Shown piece after piece: positions 44,841-53,390 of a stretch of DNA of 64,000 nucleotides. The stretch is from assembly GCF_002224365.1 (NCBI RefSeq), contig NZ_CP022437.1, positions 4,154,001 through 4,218,000 on the forward strand, in the 5' to 3' direction. Position numbers and translations under genes: made by a program. The notes below the pieces were generated by a model. That model was given only the letters and a program-made list of their open reading frames with translations. It was not told the origin of the DNA and made no database searches. How positions within the stretch are numbered: position 1 is the first letter of the stretch; each line of letters begins with the position of its first letter. The DNA comes from Virgibacillus necropolis. Lineage in GTDB: Bacteria > Bacillota > Bacilli > Bacillales > Amphibacillaceae.

Positions 44841-46193
44841 TTATTTATTTTCTGATGCTTGGTACTTACGGATTGCTACAAATGCTGCTAATGCAAATGC
44901 ACTTGCACCTAAGATCCATAACATCATCATGTCGTTATTGTTTGCTGGTGCGAAACCAGTTTCTGGCATTTCAGAAGGCATATCAGCAGCAAACTTATCT
45001 GGAAATTGTGCTACGATAGCACCAGAAAGTGCTTTGGCAATACCATTAGAGTGAGTGTAACCTTCGTGGAACTGGTTATAAGCTTCCTCATAATCACCTG
45101 CTGCATAAGCATCAAATGAAGCGACGAGTTGGTTTACATGCATTTGCAATGATTCAGATACAGCGTCCGCTGAGATGTTACCACCTGTAGCTGTTTCCAT
45201 AAATGCTGAGAAGTCTGCACGATACTGTTTCAATTCGTCAAGTGCTGCTTGCTTAGCTTCCTCGTCTTCAGCTGCAGTTGCTTTTACATAATCTACAAAG
45301 TAACCAATGTGTCCAGCCCACATTTCTTTAAATTTAGCTGCTGCTTCATCACCATATACAGAACCGATTGCTGCAGAAAGTTTATCTGTATTTGCAGCTA
45401 ATTGTGCAGCGTTAGCTTCAAAAATCTTCGCTGATTCTTCGCCTTCAATTCCGTTTTGCATAGCTGTTATAGCAAATGCTACGTGTCCTGAAAGAATATC
45501 ATTTAATGCTAGACGAAGATCTGCTGCTGGTGTAACAGCCATTTGGTTTTCAAACTTATCTGGAAATTGAGCTGTGATAGCGCTTGAAAGGCCCTTCGCT
45601 GTCATATACAAGTGTGATCTTGCATCTGCTTGCTTGCTGAATGCTGTTGCATAGTCTCCAGCAACATAAGAATCAAATGCTGAAACTAATTGATTAACGT
45701 GTGTTTGTAATCCTTCTGCTAAAGCATCCGCTTCAACACGACCTTCAGTTGCTTTTTCAAGAAATGCTGAGAAGTCTTGACGATACTGAGATAATTCTTC
45801 TAGTGCTTTTTCTTTTGCAGCTTCATCCTCTGCTGCAGTTCCATTTACATAGTCTACAAAGTAACCAATATGTGCACTCCACATATCATGAAATCCTTGA
45901 CCTGCTTCTTCACCGTAAACGGAAGCTATAGCATCAGATAATGCCTGTGTATTTTCACCTAGTTGTGCTGCAGCAGCTTCAAAATCTTCTGCTCCTTCAA
46001 TTCCTTTACGCATTGTAATGATTGCCAAATTTCCGTGTTCAGACAACAATGTACCTAAAGTAGCTCTGAGATCAACAGCTGCGTTCGTTACTGTTGGTTT
46101 CTCCGCTGTTTCTGCACTTACTAAACCTCCGTTTGCTGAGAATAACAATGCCGCACTCATTGGTGCTACTACTAATGCCTTTTTCCAATTCAT
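44841..46193 (-). CDS. Cell-wall-anchored protein with two histidine-containing helical repeats
   Basis: 450 residues: signal peptide (1-28), two tandem repeats of about 180 residues (41-214 and 225-401), then MPETG (409-413), a hydrophobic helix and RKYQ tail. The repeats share GHIGYFVDYV, QxHVNQLV and AxFPDKF; four histidines are conserved at matching places (53/237, 108/295, 165/352, 194/381), plus a Trp and a Tyr. Predicted all-helical. I do not recognise a characterised function; a metal-binding helical bundle is inference. ATG with AAAAGGAG. Confidence 0.8.
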   Translation of the reverse strand: MNWKKALVVAPMSAALLFSANGGLVSAETAEKPTVTNAAVDLRATLGTLLSEHGNLAIITMRKGIEGAEDFEAAAAQLGENTQALSDAIASVYGEEAGQGFHDMWSAHIGYFVDYVNGTAAEDEAAKEKALEELSQYRQDFSAFLEKATEGRVEADALAEGLQTHVNQLVSAFDSYVAGDYATAFSKQADARSHLYMTAKGLSSAITAQFPDKFENQMAVTPAADLRLALNDILSGHVAFAITAMQNGIEGEESAKIFEANAAQLAANTDKLSAAIGSVYGDEAAAKFKEMWAGHIGYFVDYVKATAAEDEEAKQAALDELKQYRADFSAFMETATGGNISADAVSESLQMHVNQLVASFDAYAAGDYEEAYNQFHEGYTHSNGIAKALSGAIVAQFPDKFAADMPSEMPETGFAPANNNDMMMLWILGASAFALAAFVAIRKYQASENK

Positions 46194-46390
46194 CTTAATA
46201 ACATCTCCTTTTAGTTTTTTTATTGTGTGATTCTACTAAGCTAACGAAGATGATTTCTATTTGGATCACTTTTTCTAGAGATATTTTTGCTAGTATCTCT
46301 TTCAAGAGAGTTTGAACCGTGTTAAACGCCCACATACCAACGTTTTTTGAAAAAATATTTTTTAAATATTTTTATTAATTTCTATTTAAA

Positions 46391-46425
46391 AAAACTGGGA
46401 TGCATAGATTATGCATCCCAGTTTT
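46391..46425 (-). terminator. Terminator after the anti-sigma gene
   Basis: Perfect 15-bp stem (46391-46405 with 46411-46425), five-base loop, T-rich on the minus strand. It separates the sigma/anti-sigma transcript from the surface-protein transcript. Confidence 0.92.
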
Positions 46426-46448
46426 TTATTTCCGTCTAACTAAAGTTC

Positions 46449-47240
46449 TTATGAAATCGGTGAGCTTAATAAAATATCACCCTGTGGTGTTTGGCTATCT
46501 GCATTTGGTTCTTTTGTGATTGCGACTGTATCCCATTGGTGTTCACCCTCATAATTCATAATATAGGATACAGCACCATTACCTTCTTCATTTGAGACAA
46601 ATGTACCTGCACGATATGGCTTTCCATCTTCTAGCACCCATACCTGATACGTTTCCTCACCTTCCAGTTGTGGAAGATCACTTGCTTGAATAACCAAGTT
46701 TGTTTTATTATTTTGTTCGATCATCATTGCAGTTGCTTCTGCATTTATTCCTTCAGAAGGACTTAATGATAGCATTTTTTGAATGGTATCAAGTGAAGTT
46801 TCTTCTGGTTCATTGGTAGGTTCTGTTGCCTCTGGTTCATCTGACAAATAAATTAGCGCTGCACCGTTTCCTACTAACGATAGGGTTAAAACAGCTGCAA
46901 TTAATGGTTTATACCATCCTGTTTTTTTCTTTTTAGGTTCCTTCTTACTTTCGATAGGAGTCACCTTACTACTTTTCATTTGTTCAACTTCAGGCTCAGT
47001 TTCTGTCTCAGAAGTGTTTGTGCTATTCACTATATTAGATAGTACACGTTCCTTCATACCACTAGGCGGGTCTATAGCTTCACTGCTATATGGAAGGTCT
47101 TCCGTTAATTGTTGTAGCTCTTCAAGCTCTTCTTGACATTCTTCACACGCTAACAGATGTGCTTCGAATTCTTCTCTTTGTTCGTTTGTTAGTTGGTTAT
47201 TAAAATAATCAAGCAACAAATCACAGGTTTTAGACATCAT
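46449..47240 (-). CDS. RskA/ZAS-type anti-sigma factor
   Basis: 263 residues. N-terminal zinc-finger anti-sigma domain FEAHLLACEECQEELEEL (HxxxCxxC, about residues 27-34), a charged linker, one transmembrane helix (PLIAAVLTLSLVGNGAALIYL, split in text) and an extracytoplasmic RskA domain (IQASDLPQLEGEETYQVWVLEDGKP, WDTVAITKEP). Start ATG 47240 overlaps the sigma stop and has GGGGGG. Expected to hold the upstream ECF sigma factor until proteolysed or signalled from outside. Confidence 0.92.
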   Translation of the reverse strand: MMSKTCDLLLDYFNNQLTNEQREEFEAHLLACEECQEELEELQQLTEDLPYSSEAIDPPSGMKERVLSNIVNSTNTSETETEPEVEQMKSSKVTPIESKKEPKKKKTGWYKPLIAAVLTLSLVGNGAALIYLSDEPEATEPTNEPEETSLDTIQKMLSLSPSEGINAEATAMMIEQNNKTNLVIQASDLPQLEGEETYQVWVLEDGKPYRAGTFVSNEEGNGAVSYIMNYEGEHQWDTVAITKEPNADSQTPQGDILLSSPIS

Positions 47241-47796
47241 CCAGAACCCCCCTTTCACTCTTAGGAGATAATATACCGCGTAAATGCTTCAATGCTAAAC
47301 GCACTCTCCCTTTTACTGTACCTAATGGTATATCACATGTTTCAGCTATTTTAGACTGTGATAACCCTTTGAAATAAAACAACTCAATTATTTCTTGTTG
47401 TTCATTTGTCAATTGTTTAACTGCCACGCGAACTTCCTCGCTACGTTCCTTCCATTCTACCTGTTCTTCAGTAGAAGGAGTTGAATCATGAAGTGCGTCA
47501 CGCTCATCTATTTCATATGGTGTTTCCTTCTGTTTTCTTAACAGGTCAATTGTTGCATTACGCGTAACGGTTAATAACCAAGATGAAAACTTACCTTTTG
47601 ATTCATCGAAGTTTCGTTGTTTTGACCAAATTTTCGTGAAAACATCTTGCACGACTTCTTCAGCCAGAAACTTGTTCTTGGTCATGCGAAACGAGAACGA
47701 AAATAACAGCTTTTCGTAGCGGTCATATAATTGCTCTAGCGCTTGTTCATCTTGTGCTTGTGTTCGATTGAATAGTTCAATATCCAGCTCCCGCAT
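47230..47796 (-). CDS. ECF RNA polymerase sigma factor
   Basis: 188 residues with region 2 (LYDRYEKLLFSFSFRMTKNKFLAEEVVQDVFTKIW) and region 4 (LTNEQQEIIELFYFKGLSQSKIAETCDIPLGTVKGRVRLALKHLR). Resembles SigK/YlaC-like ECF factors paired with RskA. AAAAGGAGAA site before ATG 47796. Overlaps the anti-sigma gene by 11 bases. Direct control of the neighbouring surface protein is a hypothesis. Confidence 0.92.
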   Translation of the reverse strand: MRELDIELFNRTQAQDEQALEQLYDRYEKLLFSFSFRMTKNKFLAEEVVQDVFTKIWSKQRNFDESKGKFSSWLLTVTRNATIDLLRKQKETPYEIDERDALHDSTPSTEEQVEWKERSEEVRVAVKQLTNEQQEIIELFYFKGLSQSKIAETCDIPLGTVKGRVRLALKHLRGILSPKSERGVLDDV

Positions 47797-48036
47797 AACA
47801 TTCTCCTTTTGAAAAGATATATAGGCACATCATATCATAATTACCCCAAATGGAGAGATGTAAAGCTTCTATTTGAAATGAAGCTTCTATATAGTATACG
47901 GTTCAATACAACTAATGGATCACTTTCACCCTAATTAATAGTAAAAACAATGAAATTCCACGTTTTATTTCAAAGGTAACGGGAAAATGGTTTGGTAAAG
48001 CAAAAAGTGTAAAGCGTGAAAAATAATGGTTCCAAG

Positions 48037-48075
48037 ATCCCTTTTCTTACAATGTTGTAAGAAAGGGATTTTTTT
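48037..48075 (+). terminator. Strong hairpin terminator in the intergenic region before the ABC exporter
   Basis: ATCCCTTTTCTTACAA pairs with TTGTAAGAAAGGGAT and is followed by T7. No convincing gene precedes it; an open frame of 37 codons without ATG (47916-48026) ends just upstream. Confidence 0.8.
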
Positions 48076-48186
48076 CATAAAAAGACTTCCTTTCACTATT
48101 AGTTATATGCAAAAATTGTAAATAACTGAAACATTTTTAAACCAAGCACGTATTACAAACAGATAGAGATAAAGGAGGTCATTACG

Positions 48187-49107
48187 ATGACAGAACCAGC
48201 AATGCAATTGACAGATGTCAAAAAAATAATTGGCAAAAAAGAAATCATTAAAGGTCTTACCTTTACCATTTATAAAGGAGAAGTGTTTGGGTTTATCGGT
48301 CCAAACGGTGCAGGTAAAACAACTACCATCCGAATGATGGTTGGTTTGATGAACATAACGGAAGGTGATATCCGGATACTAGGTAATAGTATTAAAACAG
48401 ATCACAAAGCAGCAATTAAGGAAGTTGGAGCAATTGTTGAAAATCCAGAAATGTATCCATTCATGAGCGGATGGCAAAACCTCCAGCATTATGCTCGAAT
48501 GATCCCTGGTATAACAAAGGAACGTATAAATGAGGTTGTTAAATTAGTAGGTTTAGAAAAACCAATCAAAGAAAGAGCAGGAAAGTATTCGCTTGGAATG
48601 CGCCAACGTTTAGGAATTGCTCAGGCATTACTACATAACCCATCTGTATTGATACTAGATGAGCCTACAAATGGACTTGACCCAGCTGGAATAAGAGAAA
48701 TTCGTAAATACATACGCAATCTAGCACAAGCTGAGAATGTTGCCGTCATTATTTCTAGCCACATGCTAGCAGAGGTAGAGCAAATGTGTGACCGCATCGG
48801 TATTATTAAAAATGGAGAATTAATTTCTACCCAGCATTTACATGATGCATCCGGTGAAGCACAGGCCCACCAGATTCAGATTGAGGTAGAGCCATTAAGT
48901 AAAGCCCAAGAATTATTAAAAGCAAATCACGGTATAGATGGAACTATCCTCGGTGATGCCATTACATTCCAGGGCGATAAAAAGAATATACCATTATACA
49001 TTCAAACACTTGTTGAAAACCAACTATTAATCTACCAAGTTGGTGTGTCTAAAACTACATTAGAAGATAAATTCTTTGATTTGATTGGAGAGAATACAAT
49101 TGAGTAA
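48187..49107 (+). CDS. ABC exporter ATP-binding protein (BcrA/CcmA type)
   Basis: 306 residues: Walker A GPNGAGKTT, signature LGMRQRLGIAQALLH, Walker B VLILDEPTNGLDPAG and H-loop ISSHMLAE, then a C-terminal regulatory extension of about 85 residues as in bacitracin-type exporters. AAAGGAGGTC before the ATG. Overlaps the permease start. Confidence 0.9.
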   Translation: MTEPAMQLTDVKKIIGKKEIIKGLTFTIYKGEVFGFIGPNGAGKTTTIRMMVGLMNITEGDIRILGNSIKTDHKAAIKEVGAIVENPEMYPFMSGWQNLQHYARMIPGITKERINEVVKLVGLEKPIKERAGKYSLGMRQRLGIAQALLHNPSVLILDEPTNGLDPAGIREIRKYIRNLAQAENVAVIISSHMLAEVEQMCDRIGIIKNGELISTQHLHDASGEAQAHQIQIEVEPLSKAQELLKANHGIDGTILGDAITFQGDKKNIPLYIQTLVENQLLIYQVGVSKTTLEDKFFDLIGENTIE

Positions 49108-50050
49108 CTTCTTTCAGCTTTTAGTAAATGAACAAATTAAAACGTATATTCGAAAGTCTACGTGGTCGATGTATATTATATTAGCCCTTATTATTATAGG
49201 AATCGGATTTATGACAAACTTTTACCAAGGTACCGTCACAACTTATGAAGAAGACACATGGCGTCAAACCCTTGAAGATGAGAACCAGAAGTATACAGAA
49301 GAAATGGAAAAAGAGGAGATGATGGCTAGTTACAACTCTTCCCTAATTGAAAAAAACAATTACCATTTAGAGAATGATATTATGCCAGCAAATTATGACG
49401 CGTGGCAATTCGTTTCAGAAAACGAATTCTTACTATCGCTAGTTACCTTATTTACAATCATTGTTGCTGCGGGTATTATTGCCAATGAGTTTAAATGGGG
49501 CACCATCAAACTTTTACTAATTCGCCCAATATCACGGACAAAAATTTTAATATCTAAATATATTTCTGTATTGTTATTTGCACTATGGACATTACTATTC
49601 GTATTAGTCTTATCTTTTATAGTAGGAGCACTATTTTTCGGTATTAATAGCTTCGATCCACAAATTGTCTCAAATCAAGGTGGTTCTTATGAGCAGGTTT
49701 CGGTTATCAAACAAATTATTGCTGGATACGGACTTCAATTAGTTACATTGTTAATGATGGCAACCTTTGCTTTCATGATTTCAGCAATTTTTCGTCAAAG
49801 TGCACTCGCAATTGGTACAGCAATCTTCCTCATGTTTGCAGGTACTTCCATCGTGGGATACTTTGCTGACAAAGCCTGGTCAAAATATATTTTATTTGCT
49901 AATACTGATTTAAACCAATATATAACTGGGACACCCGTTATTGAAGGTATGACACTTGGATTTTCGATAACAGTATTACTTGTATACTATGTCATTTTTC
50001 TTGCTATCACTTGGATGTTCTTCACAAAAAGAGATGTGGCTGGACACTAA
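49100..50050 (+). CDS. ABC exporter permease (ABC-2 type)
   Basis: 316 residues with six helices; a large extracytoplasmic loop (about 45-110) follows helix 1. ABC-2 motif GIIANEFKWGTIKLLLIRPISRTKILISKY couples to the ATPase. I prefer the TTG at 49100 because GGAGAG precedes it by seven bases; it overlaps the ATPase stop. Substrate unknown. Confidence 0.85.
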   Translation: MSNFFQLLVNEQIKTYIRKSTWSMYIILALIIIGIGFMTNFYQGTVTTYEEDTWRQTLEDENQKYTEEMEKEEMMASYNSSLIEKNNYHLENDIMPANYDAWQFVSENEFLLSLVTLFTIIVAAGIIANEFKWGTIKLLLIRPISRTKILISKYISVLLFALWTLLFVLVLSFIVGALFFGINSFDPQIVSNQGGSYEQVSVIKQIIAGYGLQLVTLLMMATFAFMISAIFRQSALAIGTAIFLMFAGTSIVGYFADKAWSKYILFANTDLNQYITGTPVIEGMTLGFSITVLLVYYVIFLAITWMFFTKRDVAGH

Positions 50051-50167
50051 ACATTATATTATTGTTAGGTGCCAATTAAAATTTCTCACTTTGCGTTCTC
50101 ATCCACATAAATATGTGATATAAATAAGAAGATACTGTTTATAACCATATCACTCGAGGTGTTAGGA

Positions 50168-50350
50168 ATGAAGCGTTATTTAACAACCTTGTTTATTATA
50201 CTTAGTGGTATTATTTTATTTATTGGACTACAAATTGACTTCCGCTGGAATGGAATCCTATCATGGGGATTATCGTTTGTCAGTCTAATTTTCGCAGTTT
50301 ATTTTACTAAGTATATTCCAAATGAGAAGAAACAAAAAAGTCATAATTAA
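50168..50350 (+). CDS. Small two-helix membrane protein
   Basis: 60 residues: TTLFIILSGIILFIGLQI and ILSWGLSFVSLIFAVYF helices with a basic tail. ATG 50168 has CGAGG eight bases upstream; the GTG at 50159 is too close. No recognised family. Confidence 0.6.
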   Translation: MKRYLTTLFIILSGIILFIGLQIDFRWNGILSWGLSFVSLIFAVYFTKYIPNEKKQKSHN

Positions 50351-50363
50351 ATTTAATTACAAA

Positions 50364-50919
50364 GGCTATTTTCTAAAAGATTGTTGTTTTTGACACAAAG
50401 TTTATAAAATGCGACGTAACACACCGCTCTGGAAATACAATGCGAAGTGACTGCTGGTTGTTTTCCGCTGCGGACCGTTGCTTTCCGCGGGCACGGCTTC
50501 AGCCTCCTTGCCCCGACAAGGGGTATGCCGACGTTGTCCGCAAAGGACGATTTTAGTCGGCCCTCATCATAAACCACTCTGCGGGGTCTTCAGACTCGTG
50601 CTGTTCCCGCAGGAGTCAACGGTCCTCCGCTCCAAACAACTGCCATAATTTGCTCGCTACCTGTGTAATATAAACAATCAAATAAATTGAAATTGTTAAG
50701 CTAAACCCTAGTGAAGGAAATCCACGGAGACTCCTGCTTAGAAAGCGAAGACGATGAGACCCCGCAGAGAGCGGTCTTTGCGATCGAGGAGGCTCAGCGC
50801 GAGCCCTAAGGTGCGCGAAGTGGATTTCCGGAACGGTTGTCCAACCACAAAACATAGTACTTACGTCGGATTTATTATCAACTTCGGTGGTATGAGCAAC
50901 AAACTATACGAAAACAGCC
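50364..50919 (+). mobile_element. Family C MITE-like element, copy 1
   Basis: 556 bp with imperfect terminal repeats: GGCTATTTTCTAAAAGATTG left, and GGCTGTTTTCGTATAGTTTG from the right end complement. An exact 8-bp duplication ATTACAAA flanks it (50356-50363, 50920-50927). Inside are two GC-rich palindromic cores in opposite orientation (CCCGCAGGAGTCAACGG and CACGGAGACTCCTGC..GACCCCGCAG..GAGGAGGCTC). No coding gene. It stops at the base of the treR terminator stem. Confidence 0.85.
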
Positions 50920-50924
50920 ATTAC

Positions 50925-50963
50925 AAAAGCTGTATGACCACAAATAGGGGTCATACAGCTTTT
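50925..50963 (-). terminator. Terminator after treR
   Basis: AAAAGCTGTATGACC pairs with GGTCATACAGCTTTT around an eight- to nine-base loop, T-tract on the minus strand; overlaps the right target duplication of element C1. Confidence 0.88.
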
Positions 50964-50995
50964 GTTTACTTAACTTTTCACGTGTTGATCCGTTC

Positions 50996-51718
50996 CTATT
51001 CATTGATTCGGCGAGCAAAGTCCACAAAACGGAACTTGTCAGGTCGATGTCTTGATTCCGTATATTGAAACAAACTGGCATCATCTAAATAGACCAAACT
51101 CTTTATCACAACAACGTTTGAATAACCCTCTAGGTCCAGAAGTTGTCTATCTTCTTCAGTTGGTTCCTCAACAACAATTTCTTTTCTAGCAAAACTAATT
51201 GTCAAGCCTAATTCATTTTCTAGATAACGATAGATGGAGTCTTCACATATTTCTTTTGTAAGTGTCGGTACAACCTTTTCATCCAGAAAATCTTTATCTA
51301 GAATAACCTTTTCTCCATCAATTTCTCTAGATCGGACTACTTTCCAAACTTTGTCGGTCAGATTTAGATGTAACATGTTTTGAAGGCTTTGATCTGCTTT
51401 TAACAGGATTAGCTCGTTTACAATCGTCTGAGTCGATAGATTTAACTTTTCTGCTAACTCGCTGAAACTCACAATTCCTGAGACCGGAAAGTCAAATTTA
51501 TTGATATCAATGACAACAGATCCTTTACCTCGTATTTTTTGAATATAGCCATCCTGCGCTAATAAATTCAATGCCTTCCGAATAGTTTCCCTTGATGTCG
51601 TATACATCTCGGTAAGTTCATTTTCCGATGGTAACATCGTTTGTTTTGGCCAATAATTATCTTGTATCTTTAAAACTAAGTCCTGATAGATAGTAAGGTA
51701 TTTCTTTTGCATATTCAT
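50996..51718 (-). CDS. treR: Trehalose operon repressor TreR (GntR family)
   Basis: 240 residues: GntR winged helix (LPSENELTEMYTTSRETIRKALNLLAQDGYIQKIRGKGSVV) and UTRA effector domain binding trehalose-6-phosphate. Last gene of treP-treA-treR; its ATG overlaps the treA stop. Expected to bind the two TTGTATATACAA-type sites upstream of treP. Confidence 0.95.
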   Translation of the reverse strand: MNMQKKYLTIYQDLVLKIQDNYWPKQTMLPSENELTEMYTTSRETIRKALNLLAQDGYIQKIRGKGSVVIDINKFDFPVSGIVSFSELAEKLNLSTQTIVNELILLKADQSLQNMLHLNLTDKVWKVVRSREIDGEKVILDKDFLDEKVVPTLTKEICEDSIYRYLENELGLTISFARKEIVVEEPTEEDRQLLDLEGYSNVVVIKSLVYLDDASLFQYTESRHRPDKFRFVDFARRINE

Positions 51719-53373
51719 TCCCCATTAGTAATATCATAAACAATCGATTCGTACGGTCTTAACGTAAGTTTCTGAAGGCTCCTATCAGAGTCCTGATAAT
51801 TTGATAATAACACATTTCCTTCTGTATAAGGCAGTTCAATTGTTACATCTTTTTCATAAAAGTTATTTACAATACACAATGTTTGCTCTTTCCAATTACG
51901 TGTATATGCAAATACTTGTGGATGGTCTTCAGCTAATAGTTGATAATCACCATATGTGATTATATCTTGCTTTTTTCTAAGTTCAATTAGTTTTTGGTAA
52001 TGATGGAAAATGGAATTGTCATCTTGTAGGGCATGTACCGCATTAATCTCAGGATAATTTTCAGCTACAGAGATCCACGGTATACCCTTTGTAAATCCAG
52101 CATTCTCACTAGTTGACCATTGCATTGGAGTACGGGCATTATCGCGTGACTTTTGTTGTAAAATAGCCATGATCTCGTCTTCTTGTTTTCCTTGTCTCTT
52201 TAATACTTTATATGCGTTTAAAGACTCTACATCTCGATAATCATTTATATTTGAAAACTTTGGGTTGGTCATCCCAATTTCTTCACCCTGATAAATATAA
52301 GGTGTGCCTTGCATCAGATGGATTGTCGTCGCAAGCATCTTGGCAGACTCTACTCGGTAGTTTGAATCGTTACCGAATCTGGATACTGAACGGGGCTGAT
52401 CATGATTACACCAGAATAATGCATTCCAGCCATTTCCCATATGCATCCCAACTTGCCAATCAGATAAAATCTTTTTTAGTGCTTGAAAGTCAAATGGAGC
52501 CCTTGTCCACTTCTCTCTATTTGGATAATCCACCTTTAAATGATGAAACTGGAATGTCATGTCTAGTTCATTACGATCAGGATTGGTATATAACATACAA
52601 TTTTCGAGCGTTGTTGACGACATTTCACCAACGGTCATCATATCATTCTTTGAAAAAACCGCTTGATTCATTTCATGCAAAAATTCATGGATCCGCGGAC
52701 CGTCTGTATAATGTTTTCGTCCGTCTCCATCATGATCATTTGGAAATTGTTGATCCTTTGAAATAAGATTAATCACATCTAGCCGAAATCCGTCAATACC
52801 CTTCTCTGCCCAAAAATGCATCATATCGTATAACTTGTTCCGAACCGCCTCGTTTTCCCAGTTTAAGTCCGCTTGAGTTTGGTCAAATAAATGTAAATAA
52901 TATTGATCAGTCGTTTCATCATATTGCCATGCAGAACCACCAAATTTTGATTTCCAATCTGATGGTGCCTCGCCATTCTTAGCATCCTGCCAAATATAAA
53001 AATCACGATAAGGATTATCCTTTGACTTTGCTGATTCTATAAACCACTTGTTTTCTGTAGATGTATGATTAATGACTAAATCCATGATTAACTTCATTCC
53101 ACGCTTATGTGTCTCCTGAAGAAGTTCATCAAAGTCCGCCATTGTTCCATACATTTCATCAATTGAAAAGTAATCACTAATATCATAGCCATTATCTTTC
53201 TGTGGCGATTGATAGACAGGTGTCAACCAAATCACGTCGACACCTAGTTCTTGCAAGTAATCAACTCGGGTGATAATCCCTTGTATATCACCAACACCAT
53301 TTCCAGTGGTATCCTGAAAACTTTTCGGATAAATTTGATAGACAACTGCTTTTTTCCACCATGGTTCTATCAT
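51715..53373 (-). CDS. treA: Trehalose-6-phosphate hydrolase
   Basis: 552-residue GH13 enzyme splitting cytosolic trehalose-6-phosphate into glucose and glucose-6-phosphate. Motifs: DLVINHTS, GFRLDVINLIS (nucleophile Asp), MTVGEMSS (acid Glu), FWCNHDQPRSVSRFG. ATG 53373 chosen since GAGG lies seven bases upstream, the GTG at 53382 being adjacent to it. Same strand after treP by 17 bases. Confidence 0.96.
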   Translation of the reverse strand: MIEPWWKKAVVYQIYPKSFQDTTGNGVGDIQGIITRVDYLQELGVDVIWLTPVYQSPQKDNGYDISDYFSIDEMYGTMADFDELLQETHKRGMKLIMDLVINHTSTENKWFIESAKSKDNPYRDFYIWQDAKNGEAPSDWKSKFGGSAWQYDETTDQYYLHLFDQTQADLNWENEAVRNKLYDMMHFWAEKGIDGFRLDVINLISKDQQFPNDHDGDGRKHYTDGPRIHEFLHEMNQAVFSKNDMMTVGEMSSTTLENCMLYTNPDRNELDMTFQFHHLKVDYPNREKWTRAPFDFQALKKILSDWQVGMHMGNGWNALFWCNHDQPRSVSRFGNDSNYRVESAKMLATTIHLMQGTPYIYQGEEIGMTNPKFSNINDYRDVESLNAYKVLKRQGKQEDEIMAILQQKSRDNARTPMQWSTSENAGFTKGIPWISVAENYPEINAVHALQDDNSIFHHYQKLIELRKKQDIITYGDYQLLAEDHPQVFAYTRNWKEQTLCIVNNFYEKDVTIELPYTEGNVLLSNYQDSDRSLQKLTLRPYESIVYDITNGE

Positions 53374-53390
53374 ATAAAACACCTCGTTGT

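Noticed and set aside
50353-51068. Several 70-100 residue open frames around 50.4-51.0 kb
   Set aside because: They arise from the GC-rich palindromic cores of element C1; no ribosome sites, arginine-rich low-complexity translations.
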